In this document: in pieces, positions 7,024-15,250 of the stretch
How the letters are laid out: the number at the start of each line of letters is the position of its first letter
Position numbering within the stretch: the stretch's first letter is position 1
Origin: Evansella tamaricis
GTDB taxonomy: Bacteria; Bacillota; Bacilli; Bacillales; Salisediminibacteriaceae
Assembly: GCF_019042215.1 (NCBI RefSeq)
Contig: NZ_JAHQCS010000186.1
Location: 1 to 64,000 of the forward strand
Reading direction: 5' to 3'
Length of the DNA stretch: 64,000 bases
Made by a program: the position numbers and the translations under genes
The notes under the pieces: model-generated
The model's input: only the letters and a program-made list of their open reading frames with translations
Told to the model about the DNA's origin: nothing
The model's database searches: none

Positions 7024-8812
7024 GGCTCTTTTCGTAAACTTTGTTGCTTTTTGAGAAAAGCTTGTAGAAGTGAAAGACGGCGACTCTAGCGACGAGCAAA
7101 TCCCTTTGGATAAGCTACAGAGCAATGCTTTTAGAGAAAGAGACAGGAAAGCGAGGTGAAGACCACGCAGACACGGTTTTCGTCGGGGAGGCTGAGAAGG
7201 AGTTCGGTCAGAAGCTGGGGCAAGTTGTACTCTAACGAGCGGCTGGAGAAGGGGTTCGGTCAGAAGCTGGAGCAACTTGTTCCCGAACGAGCGGGTCGAG
7301 AAGGAGTTCGGTCGGAAGTTGGCTCAAGTTGTTCCCGAACGAGGAGGACGAGAAGGTTTTCGGTCAGAAGTTGGCTCAACTTGTGCCCGAACAGGGAGGC
7401 TGAGAAGGATTTCGGTCAGAATCTGGAGCAACTTGTTCCCGAACGAGGAGCACGAGAAGGAATTCGGTCAGAAGATGTCTCAAGTTGTTCCCGAACGAGG
7501 TGGCCGAGAAGGGTTTCGGTCAGAAGAAGAAGTTGTCTCAAGTTGTTCCCGAACAGGTAGGCTGAGAAGGGTTTCGGTCGGAAGATGCCTCAAGTTGTTC
7601 CCGAACAGGTAGGCCGAGAAGGGTTTCGGTCAGAAGTTGTCTCAAGTGTTCCCGAACGAGGTGGCCGAGAAGGATTTCGGTCAGAATCTGGAGCAACTTG
7701 TTCCCGAACGAGCGGGTCGAGAAGGAGTTCGGTCAGAAGATGGGGCAAGTTGTACCCGAACGAGAAGACCGAGAAGGATTTCGGTCAGAAGTTGTCTCAA
7801 GTTGTTCCCGAACTAGAAGGTCGAGACGGATTTCGGTCAGAAGTTGTCTCAACTTGTGCCCGAACGAGAAGACCGAGAAGGATTTCGGTCGGAAGATGCC
7901 CCAAGTTGTTCCCGAACGAGGAGGACTAGAAGGGATTCGGTCAGAAGATGCCCCAAGTTGTTCCCGAACGAGGAGCACGAGAAGGAGTTCGGTCAGAAGA
8001 TGTCTCAAGTTGTTCCCGAACAGGGAGGCTGAGAAGGAGTTCGGTCAGAAGATGGGGCAAGTTGTACTCTAACGAGCGGCTGGAGAAGGGGTTCGGTCAG
8101 AAGCTGGAGCAACTTGTTCCCGAACGAGCGGGTCGAGAAGGAGTTCGGTCGGAAGTTGGCTCAAGTTGTTCCCGAACGAGGAGCACGAGAAGGAATTCGG
8201 TCAGAAGATGTCTCAAGTTGTTCCCGAACGAGGTGGCCGAGAAGGATTTCGGTCAGAAGTTGCCTCTAGTTGTTCCCGAACGAGAAGGTCGAGAAGGATT
8301 TCGGTCAGAAGTTGGCTCAAGTTGTTACCGAACGAGGAGCACGAGAAGGATTTCGGTCAGAAGATGTCTCAAGTTGTTCCCGATCAGGGAGGCCGAGAAG
8401 GATTTCGGTCAGAATCTGGAGCAACTTGTTCCCGAACGAGCGGGTCGAGAAGGATTTCGGTCAGAAGTTGGCTCAAGTTGTGCCCGAACGAGAAGTTCGA
8501 GACGGCGTTGGGTAACAAGTTGGCTCAAGTTGTTCCCGAACGGGGAGCACGAGAAGGAGTTCGGTCAGAAGATGTCTCAAGTTGTACCTGAAGGAGGCTG
8601 TTTCTTCCTCTACTAGTAAAGCTTTGTAGTATATCCGTCGAAACAAATCGCAGTGGATTCGACGAAGAAAGCCTCTTTGAGGCCGTGCCCGCGGCATAGA
8701 AGACACAGCGAAGAATGAGCGGATGCACTTGTTCCTGTGGTGAAAGAGGCCGCCTGTAGTGTATCCAAGCAAAAATTTTACTTTAAAAACAACCATCTAT
8801 GCAAAAAGAGCC
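7024..8812 (+). mobile_element. MITE-like element A carrying a 52-bp tandem array
   Basis: The left end GGCTCTTTTCG (7024-7034) and right end CAAAAAGAGCC (8802-8812) are terminal inverted repeats with one mismatch. About 80 bp inside the left end and about 65 bp inside the right end match the 149-bp element at 32758-32906 in inverted orientation. No transposase is encoded, so it would be non-autonomous. Element A differs from the short copy by carrying the tandem array at 7194-8594 and about 130 bp of unique sequence next to the right end. AT-rich 9-mers next to the two ends (TTTTTCAAA and TTTTTTAAG) are a possible, imperfect target duplication. Confidence 0.75.
7194..8594. repeat. 27-copy, 52-bp tandem repeat array
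   Basis: The motif TTCGGTC recurs at 7203, 7255, 7307, 7359, 7411, 7463, 7515, 7573, 7625, 7676 and then every 52 bp to 8560. Only two intervals deviate (58 bp from an added AAGAAG, and 51 bp). Each unit has two conserved cores, GAGAAGG-N2-TTCGGTCAGAA and AAGTTGTTCCCGAAC, separated by two short variable blocks. A three-unit segment at about 7205-7350 is nearly identical to 8042-8187, so block duplication has occurred. Because 52 is not a multiple of three, any frame cycles through all three readings of the unit, which explains the many overlapping open frames. No frame spans the array, none has a convincing start, and stops occur (for example TAG near 7558), so I treat it as non-coding. Confidence 0.95.
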
Positions 8813-8820
8813 TTTTTTAA

Positions 8821-8880
8821 GAATTTTTAGTTTTTGGTATCTTCGGGCACGTTCTCCAGCTCCAACACCTACATCCCAGG
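8821..8880 (+). repeat. Degenerate remnant of repeat family R
   Basis: TCTTCGGGCACGTTCTCCAG followed by CTCCAACACCTAC resembles the TCGGGCAAG-TGTCTAGCTCCAGCGCCTAC portion of the family R copies at 21007 and 31521. The match is partial and the rest of the element is absent. Confidence 0.5.
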
Positions 8881-8932
8881 ACACATGATCTTCTCTTGTA
8901 AGTGGAAAATAATTATAAAATCACCACAAAAC

Positions 8933-8998
8933 ATTCAAATATCCATTTGATTGAAAAGGGGGGTATGGTGTATAATACATTCAAATGTACATTTGAAT
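8933..8998 (+). promoter_or_regulatory. cadCA promoter with two CadC operators
   Basis: A perfect 20-bp palindrome ATTCAAATGTACATTTGAAT lies at 8979-8998, overlapping the probable transcription start. An imperfect 20-bp copy, ATTCAAAT-N4-ATTTGATT, lies at 8933-8952. The centres are 46 bp apart and the pair brackets a TTGATT (8947-8952) / TATAAT (8971-8976) promoter with an 18-bp spacer. The sequence matches the TCAAATA-type operator known for CadC repressors. Confidence 0.85.
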
Positions 8999-9016
8999 GA
9001 AAAAGGGGTGAAGATT

Positions 9017-9385
9017 ATGTCTAAGGAAGATACTTGTGAAATTTATTGTTATGACGAAGAAAAGGTGAATCGTATAAAAGGAGATCTAATTAATGAAGAC
9101 ATTTCAGGTGTTGCAAGATTATTTAAAGTGATAGCCGAAGAGAGTCGCGCTAAAATTACATATGCCTTATGTCATGACGGGGAATTGTGTGTTTGTGATA
9201 TTGCCCATATTATTGACGCATCCGTTGCGACCACTTCCCACCATCTACGCACACTTTATAAGCAAGGGGTGGTGAAATACCGGAAAGAAGGGAAATTGGC
9301 CTTTTATTCATTAGATGATGACCATGTGAAACAGTTCCTGTTAATTGCATTGGAACATATTAAAGAGGGGAAAACCAATGTCTAA
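9017..9385 (+). CDS. cadC: CadC, ArsR/SmtB-family metal-responsive repressor
   Basis: 122 residues from ATG 9017, preceded by AAAGGGGTG; the longer open frame starting at 8951 would run through the operator, so it is rejected. It has the ArsR winged-helix fold: the [27 protein letters not shown] recognition region is at about residues 60-86, given here only as a landmark by its start CDIAHII and end KQGVV. Cysteines fall at positions 7, 11, 58 and 60, the same numbers as the Cd/Pb/Zn ligands of plasmid pI258 CadC, which strongly supports metal sensing. It should repress itself and cadA until Cd, Pb or Zn binds. The stop overlaps the cadA start by 8 bp. Confidence 0.93.
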   Translation: MSKEDTCEIYCYDEEKVNRIKGDLINEDISGVARLFKVIAEESRAKITYALCHDGELCVCDIAHIIDASVATTSHHLRTLYKQGVVKYRKEGKLAFYSLDDDHVKQFLLIALEHIKEGKTNV

Positions 9386-11483
9386 ACTAGAAGAAAAAAC
9401 CTACCGGGTTCAAGGTTTTACTTGTGCTAACTGTGCAGCAAAATTTGAAAAAAATGTGAAAAGTTTACCAGGTGTCGAAGAGGCAAAAGTAAATTTTGGG
9501 GCATCAAAGATTACGGTAAAAGGTTTTACAACGATCGAAGGCCTAGAAAAAGCAGGGGCTTTTGAAAATTTAAAAATTCGGGATGACAAGGAACAACGAA
9601 TACAACCAGTTTCTTTTTGGAGGAAAAAAGAGAATTATAAAGTATACTTGGCAACTGTATTATTACTAGTCAGTTTCGTATGGAAGATGCTATTGGGAGA
9701 AGAGAGCATCATCCCCGTGGTGGGCTTTGCTACCGCCATACTGATTGGAGGATATTCACTATTTATAAAGGGATTTAAAAATATCATTCACCTTAACTTC
9801 GATATGGCAACTTTGATGACGGTGGCTATTTTAGGTGCAGCAGCCATTGGAGAGTGGGGAGAAGGGGCGGTTGTCGTCATCTTGTTTGCCGTAAGTGAGG
9901 CATTGGAACGTTATTCTATGGATAAGGCAAGACAATCGATTGAATCACTGATGACTATTGCCCCTAAAGAGGCATTGGTCCGCCGTAGCGGAAAAGAGCA
10001 GATGATTTCTGTTGATCACATGGAAATTGGGGATGTGATGATCATCAAGCCGGGCCAAAAAATAGCCATGGATGGAATTGTCGTCAAGGGAATATCAACT
10101 ATCAACCAAGCTGCCATTACAGGAGAGTCTGTTCCAGTGACAAAGACAGTGGAGGAGGAAGTGTTTGCTGGAACAATAAACGAAGCAGGGTTACTGGAAG
10201 TGAAAGTAACCAAACGGGTGGAAGACACGACCTTAGCGAAAATCATTCATTTAGTGGAAGAAGCTCAAGGAGAACGGGCCCCTTCCCAACAATTTGTGGA
10301 CCGGTTTGCAAAGTATTATACTCCAGCGATTATCTTCATAGCCTTTTTACTGATTACCGTCCCACCTTTATTTTTTGGGGGAAACTGGGAGGATTGGATT
10401 TATCGAGGGCTTACAGTATTAGTAGTGGGCTGTCCTTGCGCGCTGATTATATCCACTCCAGTTTCCATTGTTACAGCCATTGGAAATGCAGCAAAAAATG
10501 GAGTGTTAATTAAAGGCGGCATTTATCTGGAAGAAATGGGGGCACTGAAAGTAATCGCCTTCGATAAGACAGGTACGTTAACGAAAGGAATTCCATCCGT
10601 AACCGATATGATATTATTCCATAACAATGAGCGGGAAATCCTGACGATTATTGCGGCAATTGAAAATGGATCCCAGCATCCCCTTGCGAAAGCGATTATG
10701 AAAAAAGCAGAAGAAAAAGGGATAAATATAAATGATGTTTCAGTAGAAGACTTTCAATCAATCACAGGCAAGGGCGTACAAGCTAGTGTTAATGGTCAAA
10801 CTTACTTTGTTGGAAATCTTTTATTATTTGATCAACGATTCCATTCGGAGTTGCAAGCAACTATTTCAGAGTTTCAACACCGTGGAAAAACAGTAATGAT
10901 TTTGGGTACAAAGAAAGAGATCTTAGCTATTATTGCAGTTGCTGATGAGGTGAGGGAGACGTCCAAAAATGTCATTCATAAACTACACGAGGCAGGGATA
11001 AAAAGAACAATCATGTTGACAGGTGATAATCAGCGGACAGCAAAAGCGATTGGAAAACAGATAGGAGTTTCCCATATTGAAGCTGATTTACTCCCACAAG
11101 ATAAATTAAGATTAATAAATGAATTAAATGAAAAGCATCAAAGTGTTGCCATGGTGGGGGATGGTGTAAATGATGCCCCAGCCCTCGCTGCATCTACAGT
11201 TGGTATCGCAATGGGAGGAGCGGGAACAGATACAGCACTGGAGACAGCTGATATTGTTTTAATGTCTGATGACTTAACGAAATTACCATATACGATGTCA
11301 TTGAGCCGAAGAGCTTTAGCAATTATTAAACAAAATATTACTTTTTCGCTCATGATAAAGGCAGTCGCCCTCCTCTTAGTGGTTCCGGGATGGTTAACAC
11401 TTTGGTTGGCTATTTTTGCAGATATGGGGGCAACCTTGCTTGTTACTCTTAATAGCTTGAGACTATTAAAAGTAAAGGGATAA
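9378..11483 (+). CDS. cadA: CadA, heavy-metal translocating P1B-type ATPase
   Basis: 701 residues from ATG 9378, translationally coupled to cadC. The N-terminal heavy-metal-associated domain has GFTCANC (residues 13-19). The transport motif CPC is in VVGCPCALI, the phosphorylation site in [10 protein letters not shown], the P1B-specific HP in SQHPLAKAI, and the hinge in [15 protein letters not shown]. Several membrane spans flank these motifs, as usual. CPC plus a single HMA domain and a CadC partner point to export of Cd, Zn and Pb rather than copper. Expression is expected to be under CadC control. No clear terminator follows; an 8-bp inverted repeat at about 11579-11618 lacks a T-run. Confidence 0.94.
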   Translation: MSKLEEKTYRVQGFTCANCAAKFEKNVKSLPGVEEAKVNFGASKITVKGFTTIEGLEKAGAFENLKIRDDKEQRIQPVSFWRKKENYKVYLATVLLLVSFVWKMLLGEESIIPVVGFATAILIGGYSLFIKGFKNIIHLNFDMATLMTVAILGAAAIGEWGEGAVVVILFAVSEALERYSMDKARQSIESLMTIAPKEALVRRSGKEQMISVDHMEIGDVMIIKPGQKIAMDGIVVKGISTINQAAITGESVPVTKTVEEEVFAGTINEAGLLEVKVTKRVEDTTLAKIIHLVEEAQGERAPSQQFVDRFAKYYTPAIIFIAFLLITVPPLFFGGNWEDWIYRGLTVLVVGCPCALIISTPVSIVTAIGNAAKNGVLIKGGIYLEEMGALKVIAFDKTGTLTKGIPSVTDMILFHNNEREILTIIAAIENGSQHPLAKAIMKKAEEKGININDVSVEDFQSITGKGVQASVNGQTYFVGNLLLFDQRFHSELQATISEFQHRGKTVMILGTKKEILAIIAVADEVRETSKNVIHKLHEAGIKRTIMLTGDNQRTAKAIGKQIGVSHIEADLLPQDKLRLINELNEKHQSVAMVGDGVNDAPALAASTVGIAMGGAGTDTALETADIVLMSDDLTKLPYTMSLSRRALAIIKQNITFSLMIKAVALLLVVPGWLTLWLAIFADMGATLLVTLNSLRLLKVKG

Positions 11484-11672
11484 AGATGAGGGGAGTAAAC
11501 CTCTTCGTTATCGTAAAAGATTAGCTGACATTATGCTAGGGTAGGGAATTGAATTTAGGAATTACAGAACGGAAGGAAAATAGTTACCGGAGGGAGGTTT
11601 GATCATCCATTCGGTAACTAACCCAACTCTCATCTACCTTATTATTCTGAAAATCAAATCCCAACTCCAATG

Positions 11673-13229
11673 TTACTCAAAAATAACGGTTGAATAGGCG
11701 CTGATGTGTAATACTTCGCCATCCCAAGACTGGTCATCGTTTTCTTGAAAAAACAAGTAATTTACCTCATCTTTTAACTCCAGTGTCTTATCTTCCCCTG
11801 TCAGGTTGTGAATGACCAGTAACTGTTGATCTTCCGTCTCTCGAATAAAGGCAACGATTCCTTGTTCCCCCGTTTCAGCTTCTTGGAGATCTCCATATAA
11901 TAATGCCGGCTGAGAACGGCGTAAATGGATCCAAGTTTGATAATGTCTCCAAAGGGAAGTGTCATCCACTTTCAGTTTTTCAACGGATGGTGGATTTTCC
12001 CCAAGGTTATGCCTTGCTTGAATCCACGATGTTTGTCCTCCTTCACTGGGATCTTCATACCAAAGCATTGGTTCCCGTATATGTTCATCCGGTTTTTGAC
12101 CCTCCATTCCTATTTCCTCACCATAATAAACAAAAGGACTTCCTGGTAAGGATAGTAGAAGGGAGGCAGCCATTTTTGCTCTATTTTCGTTCCCCTGTAA
12201 TTCACTCATGACTCTGTTAATATCATGGTTTGTTAAAAAGGTGGAGATAATATACTCGTCAGAATATCTATTATAACGTTCTAGATCCCTTTGTATGAGG
12301 GATATGAGGCGATTTCCCCGTTCTCTTCGGGCAGCATCCAAAAGGTTTTCAGCAAGATCAAAGTCAAAGATGGAGTGTAAGCCATCTTCTAAATAAGGTG
12401 CTGTTACTTGAGGAATATCCCAAACCTCACCCACTAAGAGGACGTCTTCTTTTACATCTTCCATGGCTGAGCGAAATTCTGCCCACCATTCTAAGTTTTT
12501 TTCCTGTTCTCCGGGAAAAATATGTTTGGCCGCATCTAAGCGGAAACCGTCCACACCAACGTCATCTAACCAAAATTCACCGATTTCAATCATTTTTGAC
12601 CTCACAGGAGGATGATCGAAGTTTAAATCCGGCATACGTTCCCAAAAGACACTCATATACTGATTTGGTTCAACACCATGCCAAAGATTTTGACCCCAGT
12701 CCCCCCGCGCATTTCTATTGGTATCTTCCTCTGCCCAAATATACCAGTCTCGGTATGGGCTAGTTTCGTCCATAAGCGCATCTTGAAACCATTCATGATC
12801 ATAACTCGTGTGATTCACGACCAAGTCCATGATTACCTTAATGTCCCTATTATGAGCTTCTTCAAGAAACAGTTTAAAGTCATCGAGCGTACCATATTCA
12901 GGATTAATGTCCTTATAATCTGTCACATCATACCCATGATAACTTGGAGAAGGATTAATTGGCATAAGCCAGATAGCTTCTACGCCTAATTCCTCCAGAT
13001 AGTCCAACTGGCTTGTCATCCCTTGTATGTCCCCGATCCCATCTCCTGTGCTGTCATAAAAAGCACGGACAAAGATCTCATAATACACAGTTTCAGGGAA
13101 ATGATTAAGTAATTCCATCTCTGCCGATGGAAAATCGTTTGGTGTATAGGTGATCGTATCTTCGTCGTTGTTACAACCTACAACTAAAATAATGATAGCT
13201 AAACATAAAAATCGTGTTATCCAATTCAT
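11673..13229 (-). CDS. Lipoprotein alpha-amylase family (GH13) glycosidase
   Basis: 518 residues with a lipoprotein signal peptide (lipobox LVVGC near residue 19). The GH13 barrel is complete: VNHTS, nucleophile Asp in DGFRLDAAKH, acid/base Glu in LVGEVWD, and transition-state Asp in FLTNHDINR. The short C-terminal domain is the usual beta-sandwich. It is predicted to be tethered outside the membrane and to degrade starch or malto-oligosaccharides. A cre box upstream indicates carbon catabolite repression by CcpA. It is monocistronic; no sugar transporter is next to it. Specificity (amylase, neopullulanase or oligo-glucosidase) is not resolved. Confidence 0.9.
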   Translation of the reverse strand: MNWITRFLCLAIIILVVGCNNDEDTITYTPNDFPSAEMELLNHFPETVYYEIFVRAFYDSTGDGIGDIQGMTSQLDYLEELGVEAIWLMPINPSPSYHGYDVTDYKDINPEYGTLDDFKLFLEEAHNRDIKVIMDLVVNHTSYDHEWFQDALMDETSPYRDWYIWAEEDTNRNARGDWGQNLWHGVEPNQYMSVFWERMPDLNFDHPPVRSKMIEIGEFWLDDVGVDGFRLDAAKHIFPGEQEKNLEWWAEFRSAMEDVKEDVLLVGEVWDIPQVTAPYLEDGLHSIFDFDLAENLLDAARRERGNRLISLIQRDLERYNRYSDEYIISTFLTNHDINRVMSELQGNENRAKMAASLLLSLPGSPFVYYGEEIGMEGQKPDEHIREPMLWYEDPSEGGQTSWIQARHNLGENPPSVEKLKVDDTSLWRHYQTWIHLRRSQPALLYGDLQEAETGEQGIVAFIRETEDQQLLVIHNLTGEDKTLELKDEVNYLFFQENDDQSWDGEVLHISAYSTVIFE

Positions 13230-13251
13230 TTTCTTCCCCCTTCGAACAATA

Positions 13252-13267
13252 ATGAAAACGTTTGCTC
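13252..13267 (-). promoter_or_regulatory. cre site (CcpA operator) upstream of the amylase
   Basis: ATGAAAACGTTTGCTC fits the catabolite-responsive element consensus WTGNAANCGNWNNCWW at all but the last base. It lies 23 bp upstream of the amylase start codon, consistent with repression. Confidence 0.75.
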
Positions 13268-13407
13268 AATTATATTCTATTTGAAATACTAATTAGATTC
13301 AATAATTAATTGTTTCTAAACCTTTATATTAAGAAACCGATTGCACAGATAGTGCAGTTACTTGCTGGCTAGAGAGCATTTTCAAAAATATAAAAGCTCG
13401 TAATACG

Positions 13408-13439
13408 AAAAAAGAGCAGAGGTTTCCTCTGCTCTTTTA
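13408..13439 (-). terminator. Intrinsic terminator of the 58-residue membrane protein gene
   Basis: On the minus strand AAAAGAGCAGAGG pairs with CCTCTGCTCTTTT around a 3-base loop and runs into T-rich sequence. It lies 13 bp downstream of the small gene. Confidence 0.85.
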
Positions 13440-13451
13440 TGTACTATCCAG

Positions 13452-13628
13452 TTAGTCCCTTATGGCATAATAAATCATCAGAATGAGCGTTGCCACTGCC
13501 AAGATAATAAAAGGACCGTTCATTAATGACCCATTTGCTCCATTTTCTTCGCCTGCAGCAAATACGGCAGAGAAGGATGTGAAAAAGAACATGAGTGTTA
13601 CAAGTGCTGTAAATGCATGTTTGAACAT
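13452..13628 (-). CDS. Small exported or membrane protein, 58 residues
   Basis: ATG 13628 follows AGGGGGAT with good spacing. The protein has an N-terminal hydrophobic signal (MFKHAFTALVTLMFFFTS), a possible cleavage site at FSAVFAA-GEE, a Gly/Asn linker and a second hydrophobic segment (FIILAVATLILMIYYA) before a short charged end IRD. It could be a cleaved precursor giving a single-span peptide, or a hairpin in the membrane. A strong terminator follows directly. I do not recognise a family. Confidence 0.7.
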   Translation of the reverse strand: MFKHAFTALVTLMFFFTSFSAVFAAGEENGANGSLMNGPFIILAVATLILMIYYAIRD

Positions 13629-14027
13629 TATGGAAATCCCCCTAACAAACTTTCAGTTGCTACTCTATTATTATAGAGTGCTTTTTATTATCTCGCAAAT
13701 GGAATATAAAAAGTAATTAATAAACATCCTATAATTTATAGATCACGCAAAAAAAAAATCGCTTTTCAACAAATATTTACAAAATAAACCAAAAAAAGAA
13801 AGGGATATTTTCGCATAACTGTTATATAATAAAGTAAATAAAATTTACTTCTGTTTAGAACACTAACAAGGTAAATAACATATATATGTTAGAAATAGTA
13901 CTATTTCAGTAAAGAAATATTGTGTAAAACTTCACATAATGTTCAAATTGTCTTACTATAACTTATTGTTTTAATACTATTGTTATATTACAATTAAAAT
14001 GTACTTTGAGGAATGGGGGGATTCACG
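13629..14027 (+). promoter_or_regulatory. AT-rich intergenic region with an FNR-like promoter for yhfH
   Basis: TGTGTAAAACTTCACA at 13921-13936 differs from the FNR consensus TGTGA-N6-TCACA at one base. A TATAAC hexamer at 13957-13962 lies 31 bp from its centre, close to the 32 bp seen at the scdA and ferredoxin oxidoreductase promoters. A TATAAT for the minus-strand small gene is near 13670. No other gene is visible here. Confidence 0.5.
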
Positions 14028-14159
14028 ATGATCATGTCAAGCACAGAGTTTTTCAGAAACTTACCACCGAAAGAGTGTGCAAAATGTGGTGACACTATCG
14101 AAGAAATGGCCGATTGTTATTCACACGAATGTGATGATTGCGAAGGAGAAATCCATTGA
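14028..14159 (+). CDS. YhfH-like zinc-ribbon microprotein
   Basis: 43 residues from ATG 14028 after GGGGGG (a second ATG two codons later is possible). It contains FFRNLPPKECAKCGDTIEE followed by a second pair HECDDC, so four cysteines form a likely zinc ribbon. EFFRNLPPK-C-x2-C-G is the hallmark of the YhfH family of short Bacillus proteins of unknown function. It is monocistronic, with its own terminator and an FNR-like box about 100 bp upstream. Confidence 0.8.
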   Translation: MIMSSTEFFRNLPPKECAKCGDTIEEMADCYSHECDDCEGEIH

Positions 14160-14170
14160 ATAGTAGTAAT

Positions 14171-14209
14171 GAAACCCGTTCACAAGGTGTATGTGTGAAT
14201 GGGTTTTTT
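14171..14209 (+). terminator. Intrinsic terminator of the YhfH-like gene
   Basis: AAACCCGTTCAC pairs with GTGAATGGGTTT around a loop and is followed by a T-run. Confidence 0.85.
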
Positions 14210-14329
14210 ATATTGTCAAAAAATCTAGCTCCGTTGTAAAAGTGTATCTGTCTTCATATAATCCAAAAGGAATCCCGCATATTATATAGAATTAAAAGGG
14301 ATAGTCAGGAATGAGATGGGGGAAAGGAA

Positions 14330-15091
14330 ATGATTGTTAAGGAAACAGACGATGGATACATATTAATTAAACAAGATGATCATGCGTTTATTTCTGGTGT
14401 TTTTGTGAAAAATTGGAGAGACGATATTTTTATGGGAGCTGATCAACGGTCAGTCGTTCATTACGCCATTGAACAACATGACACCTGTTGGCAGGAATTA
14501 GATGATCATCCAATTCTTCTAGAGGATAAGGGAAAACCAGCTTCCTTTGTGGAATATCCGTTACAGGATAAGATAACCGCATATCGGACCGGTGTTGACA
14601 AGATTTGCAAGGAGAACAAATATGCTGCACTTCTTATTAGCATGCACTATGCCAGCTTTTTTAAAGGGAATGTCGTTCCTGAAGGAGTGATTTACAGGGA
14701 TCATGAGAAAAAGAGACAGGAAAAATTGATTCAAGAATTAAAACCTGATCAAAATACTGTCCTTACGTTCCATTTTGATCTATTACAATTGTGTGATAAT
14801 TTATCCCTTTATATTTGCATGAATAAATGGGGAGCGTCGAAAAGGGAGGAATTGGATTGGTTTAGGGGGGGCTTTCCACAACAGTTACTGCCCATGAAAG
14901 GGAAACGGTTCTCTGCCAGCTGGTTGAATGAAAAAGAAGTGACACTGGACCCTTATCCTTTCCTTACCCGTTCGATTACAGTGACGATTCCTTACAGATT
15001 TATTGCAAAAGCAGAACTGAAGAGAAAATCGTTCCGTAACACCTATAAAGCGAAGGAGGAGCACTATCATTCCATAACGTTTCGCCCGTAG
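14330..15091 (+). CDS. DUF3891 family protein
   Basis: 253 residues, soluble, no signal peptide. Its N-terminal layout (KETDDGYILIKQDDHAFISG, then HYAIEQHDTCW with closely placed histidine and aspartate residues, then LLISMHYASFF) matches the DUF3891 family, proteins of unknown function with His/Asp patterns reminiscent of a metal site. ATG 14330 has GGGGGAAAGG upstream. It is a single-gene unit; neighbours give no hint of its role. Confidence 0.75.
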   Translation: MIVKETDDGYILIKQDDHAFISGVFVKNWRDDIFMGADQRSVVHYAIEQHDTCWQELDDHPILLEDKGKPASFVEYPLQDKITAYRTGVDKICKENKYAALLISMHYASFFKGNVVPEGVIYRDHEKKRQEKLIQELKPDQNTVLTFHFDLLQLCDNLSLYICMNKWGASKREELDWFRGGFPQQLLPMKGKRFSASWLNEKEVTLDPYPFLTRSITVTIPYRFIAKAELKRKSFRNTYKAKEEHYHSITFRP

Positions 15092-15183
15092 GAAGGGGGG
15101 AGGAACTGAGCATACGTCTTGTTTAATGAAAAACGAACGCCCGAAACCGAAACTAAAATCAATGGGGCTGAACGAATATAATT

Positions 15184-15232
15184 AAGATGCTGTCATCAAA
15201 AGGATAAACATTTTCTCTGAGACAGCATCTTT
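15184..15232 (-). terminator. Terminator of the ferredoxin oxidoreductase operon
   Basis: On the minus strand AAGATGCTGTC pairs with GACAGCATCTT, 19 bp past the stop codon of the alpha-beta subunit gene. Confidence 0.7.
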
Positions 15233-15250
15233 ATTTATAGTATAAATGAT

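Noticed and set aside
7194-8594. CRISPR array
   Set aside because: The regular 52-bp period is similar to CRISPR, but there are no 30-bp unique spacers; the variable blocks are only about 6-8 bp and recur. No cas genes are near.
7156-8616. Repeat-containing proteins encoded by the array
   Set aside because: No frame spans the array, starts lack ribosome binding sites, and the unit length rotates the frame.
11579-11618. Terminator of cadA
   Set aside because: AGTTACCG/CGGTAACT arms lack a T-run and are only 8 bp, so I do not call it.
12398-12763. Plus-strand open frames inside the amylase gene and similar shadows elsewhere
   Set aside because: They lie antisense to well-supported genes and have no ribosome binding sites or family features.
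15126-15185. 19-codon basic frame after the DUF3891 gene
   Set aside because: The only ribosome-binding-like sequence is about 20 bp away, too far; nothing else supports it.
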